DNA of 64,000 bases from Streptomyces sp. WAC 01529 (GCF_003945545.1 NZ_CP029617.1:8206462-8270461), one strand, 5' to 3'; shown: positions 27,237-35,840, counted from the stretch's first letter. A program made the numbers and translations. The notes: generated from the sequence alone by a model not told the origin.

Positions 27237-27796
27237 CCGAGGCCGCGCACGGCACCGCGGGGACAAGCGACACACGTCTGATCGTGCTCCGCGGCAACAG
27301 CGCCTCGGGCAAGTCGTCCGTCGCGGCCGGCCTGCGCGAGAGGTTCGGCCGCAACCTCGCCATCGTCGCCCAGGACAACCTCCGCCGGATCGTGCTGCGC
27401 GAACGCGACCGGCCCGGCGGTGCCAATATCGGCCTGATCGACCTGACCGCCCGCTATGCCCTCGACAACGGCTTCCACGTCGTCCTGGAGGGCATCCTGT
27501 ACGCCGACCGCTACGGCACGATGCTCCAGGACCTGGTGCGCGCCCATCAGGGCGTCACACGGTGCTACTACCTCCACGTGCCCTTCGAGGAGACGGTGCT
27601 CCGGCACGCGACGAAGCCGGATGCCGAGTACCTTGCGCACGTCAACGAGGGCCACCTACGCGACTGGTACCGAGACAAGGACCTGCTCCCCGACGGCCTG
27701 GAGACCGTCATCGACGCGGCCAGCACCCTGGACGACACGGTCCAACAGATCCTCTCCGAGAGCGGCCTGGACGGCATTCCCCCGATCGACCGCTGA
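27233..27796 (+). CDS. P-loop kinase, zeta-toxin-like/AAA_33
   Basis: A 187-aa protein with a Walker A GNSASGKSS, then IVAQDNLRRIVLRERD, GFHVVLEGILY (Walker B-like) and a LID-like region (RHATKPDAEYLAHVNEGHLR DWY). Such small kinases phosphorylate small molecules or nucleotides; some act as zeta toxins or antibiotic phosphotransferases. The GTG start overlaps the preceding stop (GTGA). No epsilon antitoxin is next to it. Confidence 0.7.
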   Translation: MTEAAHGTAGTSDTRLIVLRGNSASGKSSVAAGLRERFGRNLAIVAQDNLRRIVLRERDRPGGANIGLIDLTARYALDNGFHVVLEGILYADRYGTMLQDLVRAHQGVTRCYYLHVPFEETVLRHATKPDAEYLAHVNEGHLRDWYRDKDLLPDGLETVIDAASTLDDTVQQILSESGLDGIPPIDR

Positions 27797-27870
27797 GGGA
27801 CGCCACCGCGCAGGTACGGTCAGCTTCACGGCAGGCAAGAGGGCACACACCACCGGACCCAGGGGGGCCA

Positions 27871-28491
27871 ATGGGCGTGGAGAACGGACCGCAGAGCATC
27901 CCGTGGGGCGGCGAGTGGCGACGACATCTCCGCTCCGATGCCGAGATGGATCTCGTGCGTTCGTGGATGCGCCGTGTCGAATGCCCGACCTGCAAGGCGG
28001 CCGCAGGGCAGGCCTGCCGCACCAAGGGCGGCCGCCCGACCAACGAACACCGTGCACGCCGTGACGCCGTCGGCCCCATCCCGTACGAGGAGTGGCGGAG
28101 GGAGGGCCTCATTCCTGAGCAGCGGACGTACACGATTCCGGTCGTGCTCAAGGAGTCGGAGAAGGCCCGCGCCGTCTTCAACGTGGACACCGCCCTGGCC
28201 GACGGTGTGGCGGTCGTCCGTATGTTCCTCGCCGACCGGCTCGGGTTGTTGCTCCAGGGCGAGGAGGCCATGGACCGCATCGACGACGCCGTGCGCAAAC
28301 TGATCGAGGTCCGCGGCCCGGTGGGGACGGCCGACGTGGTCACTGTCCTCGCCAGCCAAGTCGCCTCGCTGCTGGCTGCGAGCGCCGGCCCCGACGGCGA
28401 TCCGGAGGCCCTGTTCGACACGGTGATCCGAGCGCAGATCGACACGGCCCGCACGATGCAGAAGATCCAGAGGGAGCGCGCCGAGGGTTGA
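27871..28491 (+). CDS. zinc-finger-containing plasmid protein
   Basis: A 206-aa protein. Residues about 31-60 hold CPTCKAAAGQACRTKGGRPT followed by NEHRARRD, a C2-C-H zinc-ribbon motif seen in many Streptomyces plasmid and phage proteins. The rest is helical and acidic. ATG preceded by AGGGGGG. It converges with repB, 14 bp away. Likely a nucleic-acid binding accessory protein; function unknown. Confidence 0.6.
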   Translation: MGVENGPQSIPWGGEWRRHLRSDAEMDLVRSWMRRVECPTCKAAAGQACRTKGGRPTNEHRARRDAVGPIPYEEWRREGLIPEQRTYTIPVVLKESEKARAVFNVDTALADGVAVVRMFLADRLGLLLQGEEAMDRIDDAVRKLIEVRGPVGTADVVTVLASQVASLLAASAGPDGDPEALFDTVIRAQIDTARTMQKIQRERAEG

Positions 28492-28504
28492 CCCGGCCGG
28501 CTCG

Positions 28505-28816
28505 CTACGCCTGGCCCTGCTCCTGGGTTTCACCGGCAGCGGCGTAGCGGGTGAGGTCGACACCGGCCGAGCGGGCTTCCTTAAGCCGGATGGACACCAG
28601 ACCGGCGGAAACATTCAGCTCGCGCGCGATCTCGTAACCCTTCAGCCCCTGCCGGTGCAGCTTGACGATCTGGTCCCGACGTTGCCGGGAGCGGCCCTCG
28701 TACGCCGCGCGTTCCTCAGCGACCATGCGCACCACCGTCCGCGGGGACACTCCGAACCGGTCCGCAAGTTCACGGGCCGTCACGGTACGGCGCTCCCGGC
28801 TGGGTTCCTGCGTCAC
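28505..28816 (-). CDS. repB: RepB-like helix-turn-helix protein
   Basis: A 103-aa DNA-binding protein with two helix-turn-helix-like segments (VTARELADRFGVSPRTVVRM and LHRQGLKGYEIARELNVSAG). Its GTG overlaps the stop of the replicase gene by 4 nt. In pAL5000/ColE2-like actinobacterial plasmids, repA is translationally coupled to a small repB of this size, whose product binds the origin and controls initiation. RBS AGGGGGA precedes the GTG. The paralogue-specific call rests on size, order and coupling. Confidence 0.75.
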   Translation of the reverse strand: MTQEPSRERRTVTARELADRFGVSPRTVVRMVAEERAAYEGRSRQRRDQIVKLHRQGLKGYEIARELNVSAGLVSIRLKEARSAGVDLTRYAAAGETQEQGQA

Positions 28817-29733
28817 GACGTCCCCCTCATGTACTCCAGCATCGCTGCGGCGCGCTCGTCCCGGCGCGCAGCTCGTACTTGCCCGGAAGCCTTCCCGCCC
28901 TTGGCGCCGCCCTTCTTGCCGCGGGCGGACTGGATGGCGACGAAGGTGGCCTCGTAGACAGCTGCGCCGTCCTTCCACATCCTCGACTTGGTCGTGATCC
29001 ACCGATGGATGCTGTTGGCGATCCCACGCGCCTCCACCGCCGGCAGCGGCTCCGCGAACTGGGCGTTCCGGGTGTTCACTTCCGCATGGATCGCGGCGTG
29101 CAGGGTGTCAGGGCTGCCGAAGTGGTGGCGTACCTCGCGGTACGCCCAGGTCCGTGCCGTCTCGAAGATCGAGCAGTTGCGCCCCAGCCCGGTGATGTTG
29201 GTGCGGAACCGCTTGGTCTCACGCCAGCGCGAAGGCGGCATGTAGCCGTCCAGCGCCTCCTCCAGGCCGCCGAGCGTGTGGAGTCCGCCGTGGAGCCACT
29301 CGGTGCTCCAGTCCGTGTGCAGCGGGTTCTTCGTCATCAGCCCCGAGTACGCCGCATCGCCGTCCAGCGCGCGACGCAGGCCCTCGGTGACGGCGGCGGC
29401 GTAGGCCAGTGGTTTGCGCCGGGCGTACTCGGTCCGCGTCACCGCCTCCAGCGCCCACACCGCATGAGCATGCCCATTCACCGGGTTCTCCACGACCGCG
29501 TTCGGCACCGGATGCGACCCCACCGACGACACCGCCCGCAGCACCGCATCCGAGTGGTCCACATCCACGACGAGAAGATTGCTCACCGCCGACGCGTTCG
29601 CCTCCACGTACCGACGCGTCATCGCCACCGGCCGCCGCTCCCGCCGGATCCCCTCCTGCAGCCGGTTCGTCGCATACGGCCGCAACGGCAGCCACAACTC
29701 GTCCCGCTGTGCCACCGGCAACTCCACACTCAT
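28813..29733 (-). CDS. repA: plasmid replication initiator/replicase (RepA)
   Basis: A 306-aa protein of the Replicase family used by pAL5000- and ColE2-type theta plasmids: NLLVVDVDHSDAVLRAV, NAVVENPVNGHAHAVWALEA, EYARRKPLAYAAAVTEGLRR, YSGLMTKNPLHTDW. The C-terminal half is a PriCT-like domain (GRNCSIFETARTWAYREVRH) that provides primase activity. I use ATG 29733; the farther TTG at 29790 would overlap the direct repeats. It acts with RepB at the origin just upstream. Confidence 0.85.
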   Translation of the reverse strand: MSVELPVAQRDELWLPLRPYATNRLQEGIRRERRPVAMTRRYVEANASAVSNLLVVDVDHSDAVLRAVSSVGSHPVPNAVVENPVNGHAHAVWALEAVTRTEYARRKPLAYAAAVTEGLRRALDGDAAYSGLMTKNPLHTDWSTEWLHGGLHTLGGLEEALDGYMPPSRWRETKRFRTNITGLGRNCSIFETARTWAYREVRHHFGSPDTLHAAIHAEVNTRNAQFAEPLPAVEARGIANSIHRWITTKSRMWKDGAAVYEATFVAIQSARGKKGGAKGGKASGQVRAARRDERAAAMLEYMRGTS

Positions 29734-29786
29734 GCGCTGATCATCCCGGTCCGGTCGAGCGGGGAGGTACGGACACGCCGCAAGAT

Positions 29787-29821
29787 TCAAAGTGAGTCAC
29801 GAAAGCCAAGTCAGATGGTTC
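29787..29821. repeat. origin direct repeat 1 (iteron-like)
   Basis: 35 bp, 30 of 35 identical to 29856-29890, ending CCAAGTCAGATGGTTC in both. It starts 54 bp from the repA start; probable Rep binding site. Confidence 0.7.
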
Positions 29822-29855
29822 CCGCCCACCCGCCGCTCGTTCGCGCTGGAAGTCT

Positions 29856-29890
29856 TCAAAGTACGCCACGAAGACCAAGTCAGATGGTTC
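29856..29890. repeat. origin direct repeat 2 (iteron-like)
   Basis: Second copy of the 35-bp repeat, 69 bp from the first, i.e. nearly an integral number of helical turns. Confidence 0.7.
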
Positions 29891-29976
29891 AGCTCCCCCT
29901 GCCGGGAACCACGACCTACCCCCGACTCCCTGACCGGCCCCGGCCGCCACGTAGTTCGCGGGGGGAGGACCCTGAA

Positions 29977-30063
29977 GATCCCAGGGCCTACACGCACACC
30001 AGTGCGATGCCGCAGATCAGAACCCCCGGACATCGCACCCCAGTGCGTGTAGGGCCTGGGATC
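29977..30063. repeat. nested inverted repeat of the replication origin
   Basis: Outer 21-bp arms 29977-29997 and 30043-30063 pair with two mismatched positions. Inside them, GTGCGATG (30002-30009) and CATCGCAC (30031-30038) form a second stem. It lies 240 bp upstream of repA; candidate origin structure or cruciform. Confidence 0.65.
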
Positions 30064-30088
30064 GGTGCCGCTGGCCCCGGACAACGAA

Positions 30089-30118
30089 GGACCCCGGGCC
30101 GCTCTGCGCCCGGGGTCC
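30089..30118. terminator. intrinsic terminator of the leftward RiPP-locus operon
   Basis: Perfect 11-bp stem (ggaccccgggc / gcccggggtcc), 8-nt loop, 25 bp beyond the last minus-strand gene of the operon. Confidence 0.75.
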
Positions 30119-30142
30119 TGTCGCCGGTCTCACCGCCGCCGC

Positions 30143-30517
30143 TCACCAGTCGTCAGGCGCGCTGCCCACCCACGCGATCGGCCGGCCCTCGCCGTTGCGG
30201 CCCCAGTGCGGTTCCTCCACCGAGGTGCGTCGGGCAGGACGCAGAGCCGTGCTTGCCCCACAGAGCCCAGCGAGCCCGTTCGCGTCACCTTCCGACAACC
30301 CTGCACCATCGGAGCCGAGCACCAGCGGGCCGCGACCCGGGCGGACCCTGACACCCCGCAGCGTCCACAGGTCGTGGTGGTTGAGGGAGGCAGCGCGCAC
30401 CGTGATGACCGCCCAGTCTTTGTTGGGCGGAAGCGGGGCAGGCACCCTTCGTATCTCCAGTCCGTCGAGAGGCGTGTCGGCATCGAATCGAACGGCGCAA
30501 ACGGCAAGCACGTGCAC
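30143..30517 (-). pseudogene. medium-chain alcohol dehydrogenase/quinone reductase, 3'-truncated
   Basis: Only the first 75 or so residues resemble an MDR reductase (EIRRVPAPLPPNKDWAVITV, RAASLNHHDLWTLRGV, PGRGPLVLGSDGAGL). The rest (GAST..., GRPIAWVGSAPDDW) is unrelated and out of family, so the gene is cut near 30285. It starts at a GTG with GGA upstream, 16 nt behind the SDR stop, and was the last gene of the leftward operon. It resembles, in role, the complete MDR at 40716. The break marks the left edge of the biosynthetic locus. Confidence 0.7.
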
Positions 30518-30532
30518 GCTCCGTCTTTCCAG

Positions 30533-31297
30533 TTACTGTGCGGGCAGCCGCAGCGCGCCGTCGAGACGGATCGCGGTGCCATTGACCATCGGGTTGGCGA
30601 GTACATGCCCGACCAGCGAGGCGAACTCATCCGGTGACCCCAGCCTGCCGGGATGGGGCACGGACTCGCGCAGCGTCGCGCGCACCGGCTCCGGCACTGC
30701 ACTGAATACGGGGGTGTCGAACAGGCCTGGCGCGATCGTCACCACGCGGATGCCGTGCGGTGCCAGCTCTCTCGCCAGAGGAAGGGTCATACCGACGATT
30801 CCCGCTTTGGCCGCGCTGTAGGCCGCCTGCCCCGGCTGGCCGTCCCAAGCGGCGATTGAGGAGGTGTTGATGATGACGCCACGCTCCTCCCTGACCAGAG
30901 GCTGAGCCATCATCCGGTGCGCGGAGAGCCTGGCGAGGTTGAACGTCCCCAGCAGATGAGTGCGGAGCACCGTTTCGATCTCGTCCAATGGCGCCGGGCC
31001 GGAGCGGCCGACCAGGCGCCGCGCATACGTCGAGCCAGCACAGCACACCACAGTGCGCAATTGGCCCACTGCCTCGGCCACGTCCAGGGCGTCCTCGACG
31101 TCGCGTGGGTCGGCCACGTCGCCGGCGACGAACCGTGCACTACAGCTGCCCAGTTCGGCGACCGCCGTCTGGCCCGCGGCCTGGGTACGCGCAAGCAGGA
31201 CGACGCTCGCCCCTTCCTTGACTAGGTGCTTGGCCGTGGCGAGCCCAAGACCGGAGGTGCCTCCGGCGATAAGCGCAACCGTGTCAGCAACTTTCAT
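30533..31297 (-). CDS. short-chain dehydrogenase/reductase (HSD10-like)
   Basis: A 254-aa NAD(P)-dependent oxidoreductase with Rossmann motif GGTSGLGLATA, CAGSTYARR (NNAG position), INTSSIAAWDG (catalytic Ser) and YSAAKAG (YxxxK). The C-terminus (APGLFDTPVFSAVPEPVRAT, LRESVPHPGRLGSPDEFASL) is that of 3-hydroxyacyl-CoA dehydrogenase type 2/HSD10, pointing to a 3-hydroxyacyl or small hydroxy-ketone substrate. The start overlaps the upstream membrane-protein stop by 14 nt and follows GGAGG. Probably supplies or reduces the acyl part of the RiPP product (inference). Confidence 0.85.
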   Translation of the reverse strand: MKVADTVALIAGGTSGLGLATAKHLVKEGASVVLLARTQAAGQTAVAELGSCSARFVAGDVADPRDVEDALDVAEAVGQLRTVVCCAGSTYARRLVGRSGPAPLDEIETVLRTHLLGTFNLARLSAHRMMAQPLVREERGVIINTSSIAAWDGQPGQAAYSAAKAGIVGMTLPLARELAPHGIRVVTIAPGLFDTPVFSAVPEPVRATLRESVPHPGRLGSPDEFASLVGHVLANPMVNGTAIRLDGALRLPAQ

Positions 31298-32762
31298 CGG
31301 AGCGCTCCTCCATCGCACGGGCGATGATGTCACGGGCGGCCTCCGCGGCATCCACGGGGGCCACGACCGTCATCGCTGGCCGCCGCGAGCCCAGCCGGGT
31401 CGGCACTTCGACCGGGCTGGCCAGGCGGAGGACGAGGGCCCCACGGCCCTGACAAGGAACGAGGAAGACGTCCGGGGTGCCGTCCTGGCCGGACGCGGAC
31501 TTTGATGGCTCCGCCCTCACCTCTTCCAACGTCTCAACGGGTACTACGAGTTCTTGATGCAGGCCCCACCGCAGACGCAGAGCACCGCCGTGACTCACAT
31601 GCGGTCTGGTGCTGCTGGCTGCGGCCATAGCTGCGGTCAACAGGGCTCCGTAGAGGAGCGGCACCCCCACCACGTAACGAGGCAGAGTGGGTGACACTGT
31701 GGCAAGGACGACTGCCCCGGCAGTTGCCAGGAGCACAGCAAGCACAGTGGACACCCGGCGTCCGTCGCGGCCGTACCCCAACGGGATGCCGCCGAGCCGG
31801 CTCCGCTCGGTCCGGCGGGCCGCCGCCAGGGCAATAACCCTGAAGATGCTCATCTCGCGGCGTACCAGCTCCGCCATGGGAGGTGGCAGCAGAGCGAAGA
31901 ACGACGATGAGAACGCTTCAGCCCGAGGCACCCCGACGCGGCGCAGATTTCGGTACTGCGAGACGAAGGCCGCGCCGTAGACCACGCCCAGGACGGCAAG
32001 GGTGCCTTCAGTCACCGCCAGGATGCCCGCAGCGATACGCCAGTCGAGGATGCCGCTGGTCACGAGGACGATCTCGGCGAGCAGGATGAGCAGCCCGGCC
32101 CAGCGCAGCCTGCGCAACCAGCCCGGCACCTGCGGCCTGCTTTCCGCGTCCGGGGCCGACGGCGCTTGGGGAGGAACCGGCGGCGTGCCCTCGATCGCGG
32201 CGCGCACTAACTGCACTGCTGTCTCCGGCTCTGTGGCGAAGAAGCGGATCTCCTGTAGCGAGATGACATTCTTGCGCAGCTCCATCTCCACTGGGGAGTC
32301 CAGGGCCACCAGCACATTGGTTACGCCCATGACGGGGACTATCATCGCGCCGTCGATCACTTCAGCGGTGCGCCGGTAGTCACCGCCCCTGCGCTGACCG
32401 CTGACGGACGTGATCAGGCTCGTGTTGACGTCCGCTGCGAACGTAGCTCCGTAACGGATCCTCAGCCTCCCGTTTGCCACTTGGTGGGGGTAGGCGCTGA
32501 GCGCCATGGAGAATCCGATGAGCAGATAGCCCGCTGCGAAACCGGCTGCGGCGGCCACGAGGCGCACCCAAAGCGTGTCGAGGACCAGGTCGACCAGGAC
32601 GATCTCAAGGACGGAGAGACAGAGGATGATGGCGACACCCGCGCCCACGCTCTCCTGATAGGTCACCGCGCCGTTCTCGGCCCGGTTGCGCCGGGCTACC
32701 CACGGCGCCGCGAGGGCACCGCCAACGCTCACGCCACGTGTGCCGACCTGCCTGGTCGTCAT
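31284..32762 (-). CDS. membrane protein with PH-like domains (left twin)
   Basis: A 492-aa protein with hydrophobic segments VAIILCLSVLEIVLVDLVLD, VRLVAAAAGFAAGYLLIGFS, LLILLAEIVLVTSGIL, AAGILAVTEGTLAVLGVVYG, LAVLLATAGAVVLATV and YVVGVPLLYGALLTAAMAAA. Between and after them are beta-rich soluble parts (GRLRIRYGATFAADVNTS, LRLRWGLHQELVVPVETLEE) that look like bacterial PH domains. It is clearly paralogous to 44144-45655 on the opposite arm (shared WG.H.EL..P, DWRIAAGIL.VTEG). Possible export, self-protection or envelope role. No ABC transporter is present in the locus. Coupled to the LLM gene upstream and the SDR downstream. Confidence 0.75.
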   Translation of the reverse strand: MTTRQVGTRGVSVGGALAAPWVARRNRAENGAVTYQESVGAGVAIILCLSVLEIVLVDLVLDTLWVRLVAAAAGFAAGYLLIGFSMALSAYPHQVANGRLRIRYGATFAADVNTSLITSVSGQRRGGDYRRTAEVIDGAMIVPVMGVTNVLVALDSPVEMELRKNVISLQEIRFFATEPETAVQLVRAAIEGTPPVPPQAPSAPDAESRPQVPGWLRRLRWAGLLILLAEIVLVTSGILDWRIAAGILAVTEGTLAVLGVVYGAAFVSQYRNLRRVGVPRAEAFSSSFFALLPPPMAELVRREMSIFRVIALAAARRTERSRLGGIPLGYGRDGRRVSTVLAVLLATAGAVVLATVSPTLPRYVVGVPLLYGALLTAAMAAASSTRPHVSHGGALRLRWGLHQELVVPVETLEEVRAEPSKSASGQDGTPDVFLVPCQGRGALVLRLASPVEVPTRLGSRRPAMTVVAPVDAAEAARDIIARAMEERSDESC

Positions 32763-33754
32763 GTGTCTTTCCCCCTTGCACTGCCTCGACTTTGGCAAAC
32801 TTCCGTGATTTCCAGCAGATCACGCAATGCCGCTTCCGGACCTTCAGCTTCCAGTGCCGTGGGATTCAGGACAACCTCGTCGACGCCGGCGGCCCAGAAG
32901 TGTTCGATCTCGTCCGCCACGGTCTGCGGTGATCCGGCCAACACCACTCCGTGTTCAACGAGTGCGCGGGCGGAGCTTGGCCCGTCGGCGATTGGGCCGA
33001 GGCCAGCTGCGGTCAGCATCGCCCGATAGTGCCCTTCCCCGGTATGGCCGTGTGTCGCCCGCCAGACGACCTCGTCCACGTCGAGCCCGGGACGGACTAC
33101 GAGCACGTGCACCACGCTGACCACGCGCACTTCCGTGAGCACGGGTAAGAGCTCACGGCGCAGGTACGGCAGAGGTGCCATCCAGGTGAGAGCCACATCA
33201 GCGGTTTCTGCGGCCACGCGCGCCATCCCGGGCCGGAGCACCCCCAGGCCGACGTCGACGTGGGGAGTCGCTGGCCACGGGGGAAGCTGAGCAGGCGTGT
33301 GCACATACTCGCCCCGGGTGTCCGTCGGCTGGCCATCCAGCAGTCGCCGCACCGTGCTCACGTACTCGCGGGCGGCGCCCAGCGAGCTGGTGTAGGGCGC
33401 GCCTCGCAGTGCGGCGACAAACGAGGGCTTGGACGTGCCGAACACCGAGATGAGCCGCTTGCCTGACAGCGAGGCCAGAGAACGCGCTGCGAGCGCCGCC
33501 TGAAAGGGGTTGTGCAGTGGCATGAGCGACACTCCCATCCCCAGGGCGGGGTTGATCCCCTGCCCCGCCAGATAGGCCAACACCTGGTGCGTCCCTAGGG
33601 CCAGCGACTCGCCCAGCCAGAGCCGGTCGGCGTAGCCCCGGGCCACCAGCCGACCGAAAGGGGCCAGTTGGGATGGGTGGTGCGGCTGCAACGGGTAGTA
33701 GACGCCGAGGCCGGAAGCGGGCGTGGCCTGCATACTTGTCTCAGGACTTGACAA
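32759..33754 (-). CDS. luciferase-like (LLM) flavin oxidoreductase
   Basis: A 331-aa TIM-barrel enzyme with GLGVYYPLQPH at the N-terminus, DRLWLGESLALGTHQVLAYL, ALGMGVSLMPLHNPFQAALA and the C-terminal VVLAGSPQTVADEIEHFWAA. Typical of F420- or FMN-dependent bacterial-luciferase-like enzymes. The TTG at 33754 is preferred because AAGGAGG lies 9 nt upstream; ATG 33733 has no RBS. It overlaps the dioxygenase stop by 14 nt, and its own stop overlaps the membrane-protein start (4 nt). Role in the locus: oxidation or reduction of the acyl group or peptide (inference). Confidence 0.85.
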   Translation of the reverse strand: MSSPETSMQATPASGLGVYYPLQPHHPSQLAPFGRLVARGYADRLWLGESLALGTHQVLAYLAGQGINPALGMGVSLMPLHNPFQAALAARSLASLSGKRLISVFGTSKPSFVAALRGAPYTSSLGAAREYVSTVRRLLDGQPTDTRGEYVHTPAQLPPWPATPHVDVGLGVLRPGMARVAAETADVALTWMAPLPYLRRELLPVLTEVRVVSVVHVLVVRPGLDVDEVVWRATHGHTGEGHYRAMLTAAGLGPIADGPSSARALVEHGVVLAGSPQTVADEIEHFWAAGVDEVVLNPTALEAEGPEAALRDLLEITEVCQSRGSARGKDT

Positions 33755-34613
33755 GCAGGCCAGCCTCCTTCTTCTCCGCTGCGGCGGTCACCCGCCGGCG
33801 CATGCGCAAGAGTGCCGCCTCGTGGAACTCCTTCTGGGCCGACTTGTCCATGTCGCCCTCCGGGGACTTCTCGGGGGCGAAATGGCCATACCTATCCGTC
33901 CCGCTCACCAGCAGTGCGGAGTCCGGCTTGCCGTCCTTTGGGCGGACGGACGTCGCCAGATAGTCGATGGCGAAGGTGACCCGGGGCTCGTCAGTTCGGT
34001 TGATCCCCGACCCGTGCACGACCCGCTTGTTGTGGAGCGAGCACTGACCCGGGCTGAGCAGCACGTGGTGCTGGTCGAAGTCCTTTTCCGCGAAGGCCGC
34101 TTCGTCACCCCGCATCCGGCCGCCCAGGTGAGACGCGCGGTGATGGACCAAGATGCCCTGGCGGTGGGTTCCGGCTGCGAAGCGCATGGTGCCGTTCTCC
34201 ACCGTCGTGGGGGTAAGCGCGAGCCAGCCCCGGAACGCGGCGACTTGGCCGTCGCCATCCAGATCGTAGGTAAGGGTGTCCTGGTGCCAGGCGAGGTCGG
34301 TCTCTCCCCGTGGCTCCTTGACGAACACACTTGTCCCCCACACCAAGACGTCGGGGCCGACGACGGTCCGCGCGATCTCCAGGAGACGGGGATGCCGCAC
34401 GAGGCGATCCGCCCACGTCCACAGCAGGTGAACCTTGGGCCCGCCGGCCAAGGCGGCTATCGGGCCACCCCGCTCCGCGCTGACCGCCATGTGGTGCAGC
34501 ACCGCGTCGCGCAGCGCGTACGTCTCCTCCTCCTCGAGCACGTCGAGCGGAAAGAGGAAGCCGTCCTTGTGAAAGTCGACCTTCTGCTGGGGAGTCAGAC
34601 CCGGCACCTTCAT
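33741..34613 (-). CDS. phytanoyl-CoA dioxygenase family Fe(II)/2-oxoglutarate oxygenase
   Basis: A 290-aa non-haem oxygenase. The facial triad is visible: LAWHQDTLTY gives HxD, and VVHGSGINRTDEPR gives the distal His and the 2-oxoglutarate Arg. The length is normal for the family (270-310). AGAGGTG precedes the ATG. First gene of the leftward operon, divergent from the RiPP precursor across a 1.3-kb spacer. Thioamitide pathways use a non-haem oxygenase (ThoJ type) to beta-hydroxylate the C-terminal-ring His, so His hydroxylation is a reasonable guess. A second, damaged copy is at 43270-44039. Confidence 0.85.
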   Translation of the reverse strand: MKVPGLTPQQKVDFHKDGFLFPLDVLEEEETYALRDAVLHHMAVSAERGGPIAALAGGPKVHLLWTWADRLVRHPRLLEIARTVVGPDVLVWGTSVFVKEPRGETDLAWHQDTLTYDLDGDGQVAAFRGWLALTPTTVENGTMRFAAGTHRQGILVHHRASHLGGRMRGDEAAFAEKDFDQHHVLLSPGQCSLHNKRVVHGSGINRTDEPRVTFAIDYLATSVRPKDGKPDSALLVSGTDRYGHFAPEKSPEGDMDKSAQKEFHEAALLRMRRRVTAAAEKKEAGLLVKS

Positions 34614-34987
34614 CACCTCTCGTCCAATCGTTGGAGCAGTCGCTGTACCGCTTCGATGGACGTGGATTTGTTCACGGGTCACCCCGACGTTTCGACACGA
34701 CTCCGGGCGTCGCACGGTCGTGCGAGGCGATGTGCACGGCTTCGGAAGGCACTTCTGCCCCGAGGCGTGGTGGTCGGCAACGGTGCGGCCACGACCGGCT
34801 GTCTACGCCCGTAGCCAGCGCCTTTGGTCTTCATCTGGTGACCAGCCGCAGACGCTTGGCCCAGAGCGCCGCCTTCCGGGCGTTCGCGGCGCCTTCCGAA
34901 AAGGATTTCGCGAGCCATTCGTAAGCGGGGGGTGCATCGATCATCTAAATGGACAGTGATCGCGGGCGCAATCAAATTTCCATTCAA

Positions 34988-35003
34988 TGTGACGTAGATC
35001 ACT
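34988..35003. promoter_or_regulatory. CRP-like palindrome
   Basis: TGTGACGTAGATCACT: TGTGA-N6-TCACT, one base off the enterobacterial CRP consensus and close to the GTG...CAC sites of Streptomyces Crp. In the divergent promoter region. Confidence 0.5.
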
Positions 35004-35305
35004 GCGGAGTATCTTATTCCGTAATCAGCTGGCAGGAAATTTGACAAAACAAGCCAGAGAGGAGGGTGATTTAAGCCTCAGGGTCCTGCAGTGCACCTCG
35101 CGAGGAACGCTGCTTCACTGGCTTTTTGTTCGTGGATTCAATAACTCCGTTTCTGTTTACTAAGGACCTCCCTTTTAATTTTCCCGCATTACGCGCGCCC
35201 CGATTGACCTGTTTGTCCGTTTCCATTTCGGGCATACTGTCGCGAAAGGAATCGCTGAATTGGTGGGTGAATCCCATATTCCGCATTCTGACGTTGAATC
35301 GATCC

Positions 35306-35334
35306 TTGACGATTCGGCGCGGTCGATCTAGCGT
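35306..35334 (+). promoter_or_regulatory. sigma-70-type promoter
   Basis: -35 TTGACG (35306-35311), 17-nt spacer, -10 TAGCGT (35329-35334), matching the Streptomyces TTGACN/TAGRRT pattern. Points towards the RiPP precursor 574 bp away. Confidence 0.55.
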
Positions 35335-35734
35335 TCACATCAGCACCACGGGGTTATACGCACCACTGGAATCGGTTTACGACCAGCGGGAGACACGTGT
35401 TAGTGCACTTAGTGACTGAATGTCCGAAGGTTTTACGAAGTGGCAGTGGAGTATTTCCTTCCGCCTCTGAACGACCGCTCGTGATAGTCCGAGGGGATCC
35501 GCCTGCTGCTGCGGCGGACCTCGGGTGAGAGTTTCCTTCCGCCGACGCCTTGCCGGGCACAGGAGTCCACTCCGTGCGCGCAGCGGTCAGGCGCTCTGGT
35601 ACGAACTGCGCGAGGAACCCGTCTCTCCCGCCGGTTACCCTCAGTCCTCCTTCCTGGAGCAGGCGCCCACCACGCGCTGACTCCCCACATCCGTGATGCG
35701 TGCCGAACGTGCCAGAAGTCGGATCACAGTCGTG

Positions 35735-35840
35735 CGGAATGGATTCAATCAAGCAGAACACGGCATTCCGTCCCGCTCGCTGATCCAACCGAAAGCACGG
35801 GGAGTGCATCACTTTGTCCGGGGTGGTTATCGGCATTCCG
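35735..35840. promoter_or_regulatory. CATTCCG repeats upstream of precursor
   Basis: CGGCATTCCG occurs twice in direct orientation (35761-35770 and 35831-35840, exactly 70 bp apart), and CGGAATG occurs inverted at 35735-35741. The last copy extends to TTCCGGAA. Candidate operator for an unidentified regulator. Confidence 0.35.

Noticed and set aside
35071..35286. 71-aa minus-strand ORF in the divergent spacer, considered as an extra small gene or second precursor
   Set aside because: No RBS, no leader-core organisation, several TTA codons, and it lies in AT-rich regulatory DNA.
35420..35470. 16-codon ORF in the precursor leader, possible leader peptide
   Set aside because: No ribosome binding site and no regulatory hairpin linked to it.
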